From NCBI RefSeq assembly GCF_017814975.1, contig NZ_JAGIQA010000014.1:62001-126000 (forward strand): DNA of 64,000 nucleotides, read 5' to 3'. Positions 60,576-64,000 of this stretch are shown piece by piece. Numbering within the stretch: position 1 is the stretch's first letter; each line of letters starts with the position of its first letter. This DNA comes from Cupriavidus consociatus (lineage in GTDB: Bacteria > Pseudomonadota > Gammaproteobacteria > Burkholderiales > Burkholderiaceae). The position numbers and the translations under genes are program-made. A model generated the notes under the pieces. The model did not search any database. It was not told the DNA's origin and saw only the letters and a list, made by a program, of their open reading frames with translations.

Positions 60576-62270
60576 TTACTGGTTGTCCTGGCCGAGCTTG
60601 GCCTTCAGCAGGGCGCCGAGGTTGGTCGTGCCAGCCGTGCCGGTGTCAGCCTGGAACTTCTGCATCGCTTCTTGCTGCTCTGCGCTGTCCTTGGCCTTGA
60701 TCGACAGGTTGATGTTGCGCGACTTGCGGTCGACGTTCACCACCAGGGCGGTGATCTGCTCGCCTTCCTTCAGCACGTTGCGGGCGTCTTCCACACGGTC
60801 AGCGGAGATTTCCGAAGCACGCAGGTAGCCTTCCACGTCGTCAGCCAGCTGGACCACGGCGCCCTTGGCGTCAACGGCCTTGATGGTGCCGGTAACGATC
60901 GAGCCCTTGTCGTTGGCCGAGATGAAGTTGTTGAACGGATCGCCCGACAGCTGCTTGATGCCCAGCGAGATGCGCTCCTTGTCGACGTCGATGCCCAGAA
61001 CCACGGCTTCGACTTCGTCGCCCTTCTTGTACTTGCGCACGGCGTCTTCGCCGGACTCTTGCCAGGACAGGTCGGACAGGTGCACCAGGCCGTCGATGCC
61101 ACCAGGCAGGCCGATGAACACGCCGAAGTCGGTGATCGACTTGATCTGGCCGCTCAGCTTGTCGCCCTTCTTGTGGTTACGCGAGAAATCGTCCCACGGG
61201 TTGGCCTTGCACTGCTTCATGCCCAGGCTGATACGACGCTTGTCTTCGTCGATATCCAGGACCATGACTTCCACTTCGTCGCCCAGCTGGACAACCTTGG
61301 ACGGGGCAACGTTCTTGTTGGTCCAGTCCATTTCCGACACGTGCACCAGGCCTTCGATGCCGGCTTCGATCTCGACGAACGCGCCGTAGTCGGTCAGGTT
61401 GGTCACCTTGCCGAACAGGCGGGTGCCTTGCGGGTAGCGGCGCGAGATGCCGACCCACGGATCTTCGCCCAGTTGCTTCACGCCCAGCGAGACGCGGTTC
61501 TTTTCCTGGTCGAACTTGAGGATCTTGGCGGTGATTTCCTGGCCAACCGACAGCACTTCGCTCGGGTGGCGGACACGGCGCCAGGCCAGGTCGGTGATGT
61601 GCAGCAGGCCGTCGATACCGCCCAGGTCAACGAACGCACCGTAGTCGGTGATGTTCTTGACGATACCGTTGACGATGGCGCCTTCCTTCAGGGTTTCCAT
61701 CAGCTTCTGGCGCTCTTCGCCCAGCGTGGCTTCGACCACGGCACGGCGCGACAGCACAACGTTGTTGCGCTTGCGGTCCAGCTTGATGACCTTGAATTCC
61801 AGGGTCTTGCCTTCGTACGGGGTGGTGTCCTTGATCGGACGCACGTCAACCAGCGAACCCGGCAGGAACGCGCGGATGCCGTTGACCATGACGGTCAGGC
61901 CGCCCTTGACCTTGCCGGTCACGGTACCCGAGATGATCTCGCCGTCTTCCAGCGCCTTCTCGAGGTTCAGCCACGATGCCAGGCGCTTGGCCTTGTCGCG
62001 GGACAGGATGGTGTCGCCATAGCCGTTCTCGAGTGCGTCGATGGCCACGGAGACGTAGTCGCCGGCCTGCACTTCGAGTTCGCCCTGGTCGTTCAGGAAC
62101 TCCTCCACCGGCACAAATGCCTCGGACTTGAGGCCGGCGTTGACGACCACGAAGTTGTGGTCGATGCGCACGACTTCAGCGGAAATCACTTCGCCAGCCT
62201 TCATATTGGAGCGGGCGATCGATTCCTCGAACAGTGCGGCAAAGGATTCGTTAGTTTGCAGGTCGGACAT
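60576..62270 (-). CDS. rpsA: 30S ribosomal protein S1
   Basis: 564 residues with six S1 RNA-binding domains from ~20 to 550; repeated markers are GLKSEAFVPVEEF, FLPGSLVDV, GLLHITDLAW, GLVHVSEMDW and GLVHLSDLSW. Recruits mRNA to the 30S. The 146-bp leader between cmk and rpsA has no clear promoter, so transcription from cmk probably continues into it. Confidence 0.98.
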   Translation of the reverse strand: MSDLQTNESFAALFEESIARSNMKAGEVISAEVVRIDHNFVVVNAGLKSEAFVPVEEFLNDQGELEVQAGDYVSVAIDALENGYGDTILSRDKAKRLASWLNLEKALEDGEIISGTVTGKVKGGLTVMVNGIRAFLPGSLVDVRPIKDTTPYEGKTLEFKVIKLDRKRNNVVLSRRAVVEATLGEERQKLMETLKEGAIVNGIVKNITDYGAFVDLGGIDGLLHITDLAWRRVRHPSEVLSVGQEITAKILKFDQEKNRVSLGVKQLGEDPWVGISRRYPQGTRLFGKVTNLTDYGAFVEIEAGIEGLVHVSEMDWTNKNVAPSKVVQLGDEVEVMVLDIDEDKRRISLGMKQCKANPWDDFSRNHKKGDKLSGQIKSITDFGVFIGLPGGIDGLVHLSDLSWQESGEDAVRKYKKGDEVEAVVLGIDVDKERISLGIKQLSGDPFNNFISANDKGSIVTGTIKAVDAKGAVVQLADDVEGYLRASEISADRVEDARNVLKEGEQITALVVNVDRKSRNINLSIKAKDSAEQQEAMQKFQADTGTAGTTNLGALLKAKLGQDNQ

Positions 62271-62416
62271 AAACGTAAGGTGAAATCCGCAGTACGCTGG
62301 CCGGCGCGACTATCGCGCTCAGTCTGCCAGTGCAGCGGGGTCAGGTTTGACAAAAGCCAGCTTCGGGCCGATCAGGCAGGTCCGGGCTGGCGCCATCGGG
62401 TGCGGGCGAGGTCCGT

Positions 62417-63109
62417 TCACTTATCATGCGCCCGATGCATTGATGCACCGGACCGCACAGCGGCAAACCACTCCAGCACCTGCGCCACTGCCTGATCCAC
62501 CGTCATGTCGGAGGTATCGAGCAGCTTTGCATCCTCGGCGGGACGCAGCGGTGCGGCCGCGCGGTTGCGATCCCGCGCGTCGCGCGCCTCAAGGTCACGC
62601 AAAAGGTCTTCGATATTAGCAGAAATTCCCTTATCAATCAATTGTTTATAGCGCCTGCGAGCACGCGCTTCAACACTTGCCGTGAGGAACACTTTCAGCT
62701 GGGCGTCCGGAAAGATCACCGTGCCCATGTCACGGCCATCGGCCACCAGGCCGGGCAGCTTGCGGAAGTCACGCTGCAGCTGGGTCAGCGCGTCGCGCAC
62801 CGGCTGGTGCACGGCAATGGCCGAGGCGCGGTTGCCGATGGCCTCGGCCCGGATCGCCAGGCTGACTTCCTCTCCCTGCAGCCAGACCCTGTCGGGGCCG
62901 AACTTCACTTCAAGGCGGGAGGCGACCTTTGCCAGGGTGTCCACGTCGGCCAGGTCAACGCCGGCACGATCGCTGGCCAACGCCACCAGGCGGTACAGGG
63001 CCCCGCTGTCGAGCAGGTGGAAGCCCACCGCATCGGCGACCTTGTGCGCGACCGTGCCCTTTCCCGACGCGGTCGGCCCGTCAATGGTGATGACGTTGAC
63101 GATAGTCAT
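62417..63109 (-). CDS. cmk: Cytidylate kinase
   Basis: Phosphorylates CMP and dCMP. 230 residues with the P-loop GPTASGKGT (11-19), LDSGALYR and GRDMGTVIFPDA. First gene of cmk-rpsA-ihfB. In many relatives aroA lies directly upstream; here a divergent gene intervenes, so cmk needs its own promoter in the AT-rich 63110-63234 gap. Confidence 0.97.
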   Translation of the reverse strand: MTIVNVITIDGPTASGKGTVAHKVADAVGFHLLDSGALYRLVALASDRAGVDLADVDTLAKVASRLEVKFGPDRVWLQGEEVSLAIRAEAIGNRASAIAVHQPVRDALTQLQRDFRKLPGLVADGRDMGTVIFPDAQLKVFLTASVEARARRRYKQLIDKGISANIEDLLRDLEARDARDRNRAAAPLRPAEDAKLLDTSDMTVDQAVAQVLEWFAAVRSGASMHRAHDK

Positions 63110-63137
63110 TGGTTATGAAACTCAAAGAAACGATTTA

Positions 63138-63173
63138 TTGTTAAAACAACTGAGAATCATTATTATTTGATTC
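63138..63173 (+). promoter_or_regulatory. Promoter with Fur-box-like operator before the DUF2061 gene
   Basis: TTGTTA (63138-63143), 17-bp spacer, TATTAT (63161-63166). TGAGAATCATTATTA (63151-63165) overlaps spacer and -10 and matches the 7-1-7 Fur motif TGATAATNATTATCA at 12 of 14 positions. GAATCA/TGATTC (63154-63159 and 63168-63173) adds symmetry. Iron repression is a fair prediction. Confidence 0.65.
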
Positions 63174-63234
63174 ATGGCGCTTCGCCCCATTTGGCGGCAA
63201 GTACCCTCCAGTTTCAGTCGCGAGGCAATCTACC

Positions 63235-63471
63235 ATGGCAAAAACCCTGACGTTCGGCATCATGCACCTCGGCATCGCTTTCAGCGTGACGTATGCGCTG
63301 ACCGGCAGCATTGCCATCAGCGGTGCCGTCACGTTCATCGAACCGGCCGTCAATACCGTGGCCCACTACTTCTTCGATCGCTACTGGGAACGGCGCGAGC
63401 GCCGCCAGGCTGCTGCCAGCCGTGAAGCAATCAGCACCCCAGCCACGCCAGGCGATCTGGTCAGCGCGTAA
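63235..63471 (+). CDS. DUF2061 small membrane protein
   Basis: 78 residues: MAKTLTFGIMHLGIAFSVTY, ALTGSIAISGAVTFIEPAVN and VAHYFFDRYWERRE match DUF2061, a family of two-helix inner-membrane proteins of unknown function. The C-terminal ~20 residues are variable. Its stop lies 11 bp inside the converging aroA 3' end. Likely iron-regulated given the promoter. Confidence 0.82.
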   Translation: MAKTLTFGIMHLGIAFSVTYALTGSIAISGAVTFIEPAVNTVAHYFFDRYWERRERRQAAASREAISTPATPGDLVSA

Positions 63472-64000
63472 CGCCGGCAAACACGCTGAAGTAGTCCGGG
63501 AACGTCTTCGCCACGCAACCGGGATCGTTGATCCGCACCGGCAGCGGCCCGAACGCGGCCAGCGAGAAACACATCGCCATGCGATGGTCATCATAGGTGC
63601 CAATACCGTCGGCCGGGGTCTGCCAGGCGGGCGGCGGCGTCACACGCAGATAGTCAGCCCCTTCTTCCACGACTGCGCCCAGCTTGCGCAGTTCCGTAGC
63701 CATCGCCGCGATCCGGTCGGTTTCCTTGACGCGCCAGCTGGCGATATTGGTCAGCGTGGTGGTGCCTTCGGCAAACAGCGCAGCCACCGCCAGGGTCATG
63801 GCCGCGTCGGGAATGTGGTTGCAGTCCAGCTCGATGCCGTGCAGGCGGCCGTCGTCCCGTTCCGTACCGCGCACTTCGATCCAGTTGTCCCCAGCCATGA
63901 TGTTGGCGCCCATGCGGTTGAGCGCATCGGCGAAGCGCACATCGCCCTGGATGCTGGCCATGCCTACGCCCTCGACCCGCACCGGGCCGCCGCCGATCGC
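63461..64000 (-). CDS. aroA: 3-phosphoshikimate 1-carboxyvinyltransferase (C-terminal part)
   Basis: EPSP synthase of the shikimate pathway; only the last ~180 residues are present, the 5' end being outside the window. Visible are the substrate-binding DCNHIPDAAMTLAV, SWRVKETDRI, and YDDHRMAMCFSLAA near the C-terminus. The product goes to chorismate. Converges on the DUF2061 gene with an 11-bp overlap. Confidence 0.97.
   Translation of the reverse strand, partial: AIGGGPVRVEGVGMASIQGDVRFADALNRMGANIMAGDNWIEVRGTERDDGRLHGIELDCNHIPDAAMTLAVAALFAEGTTTLTNIASWRVKETDRIAAMATELRKLGAVVEEGADYLRVTPPPAWQTPADGIGTYDDHRMAMCFSLAAFGPLPVRINDPGCVAKTFPDYFSVFAGVTR

Noticed and set aside
60027..62495. 822-codon open frame antisense to ihfB and rpsA
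   Set aside because: No ribosome site and a composition typical of a shadow of conserved ribosomal protein codons.
1..64000. CRISPR arrays, tRNA/rRNA genes, insertion sequences
   Set aside because: I found no regularly spaced repeats, no tRNA cloverleaf or rRNA stretch, and no transposase or integrase with terminal inverted repeats.

Overview
This is a GC-rich chromosomal window from a Gram-negative betaproteobacterium, most likely Cupriavidus or a close Burkholderiales relative. That assignment is inferred from gene content and order: rpsP-rimM-trmD-rplS, yebC-purD-hemF-nadD-rsfS-rlmH-maf-rng and aroA/cmk-rpsA-ihfB-lapA-lapB-ugd-hldA-hldD, with long secondary outer-membrane (LPS) loci. I see no rRNA, tRNA, CRISPR array, transposase or phage gene. 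Apart from two edge genes (the 3' end of a TetR regulator at the left, the 3' part of aroA at the right), every gene looks intact.

Region 1 (1-10.8 kb) is an accessory catabolic island for aerobic nicotinate degradation by the maleamate route. nicE-nicD-nicX-nicF run leftward and nicC-nicA-nicB run rightward from a shared 336-bp control region. That region carries two inverted copies of a 12-bp dyad; one sits between the -35 and -10 of the nicE promoter. The catalytic residues of NicF, NicX, NicD and NicC are all in place, but the molybdenum half of NicB is short and has lost its hallmark motifs while its three haem c sites are intact. Further right, a near-consensus sigma-54 promoter with an upstream 22-bp palindrome drives a 20-codon leader peptide and an MFS transporter that may import nicotinate.

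Region 2 (10.9-21.8 kb) holds housekeeping genes: upp, a DUF3149 membrane peptide, a HerA-like ATPase, yebC, purD, hemF, nadD, rsfS (with a histone-H1-like tail), rlmH, maf, rng and a small lipoprotein.

Region 3 (21.8-29.7 kb) is an LPS core/O-antigen block: waaC, msbA, a GT25 transferase, an O-antigen ligase, and divergent GT2 and GT4 transferases.

Region 4 (29.7-37.4 kb) has dnaE, a tRNA-hydroxylating rhodanese, a CoA pyrophosphatase and the rpsP-rimM-trmD-rplS operon. Region 5 (37.5-43.8 kb) is mixed: a PQQ-type sugar dehydrogenase, several small uncharacterised proteins, a TM2 protein, a radical SAM enzyme, and an Lrp regulator divergent from dadA. Region 6 (43.9-54.7 kb) carries etfBA, the metNIQ methionine importer with a terminator-like hairpin just before metN, a crotonase/deacetylase pair, mltB, cysM, an NCS2 permease and a ComEA-like protein.

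Region 7 (54.7-64 kb) is a leftward run aroA | cmk-rpsA-ihfB | lapA-lapB-ugd-hldA-hldD. It supplies the ADP-heptose and UDP-glucuronate for the LPS made in region 3. A divergent DUF2061 membrane-protein gene with a Fur-box-like promoter is inserted between aroA and cmk.
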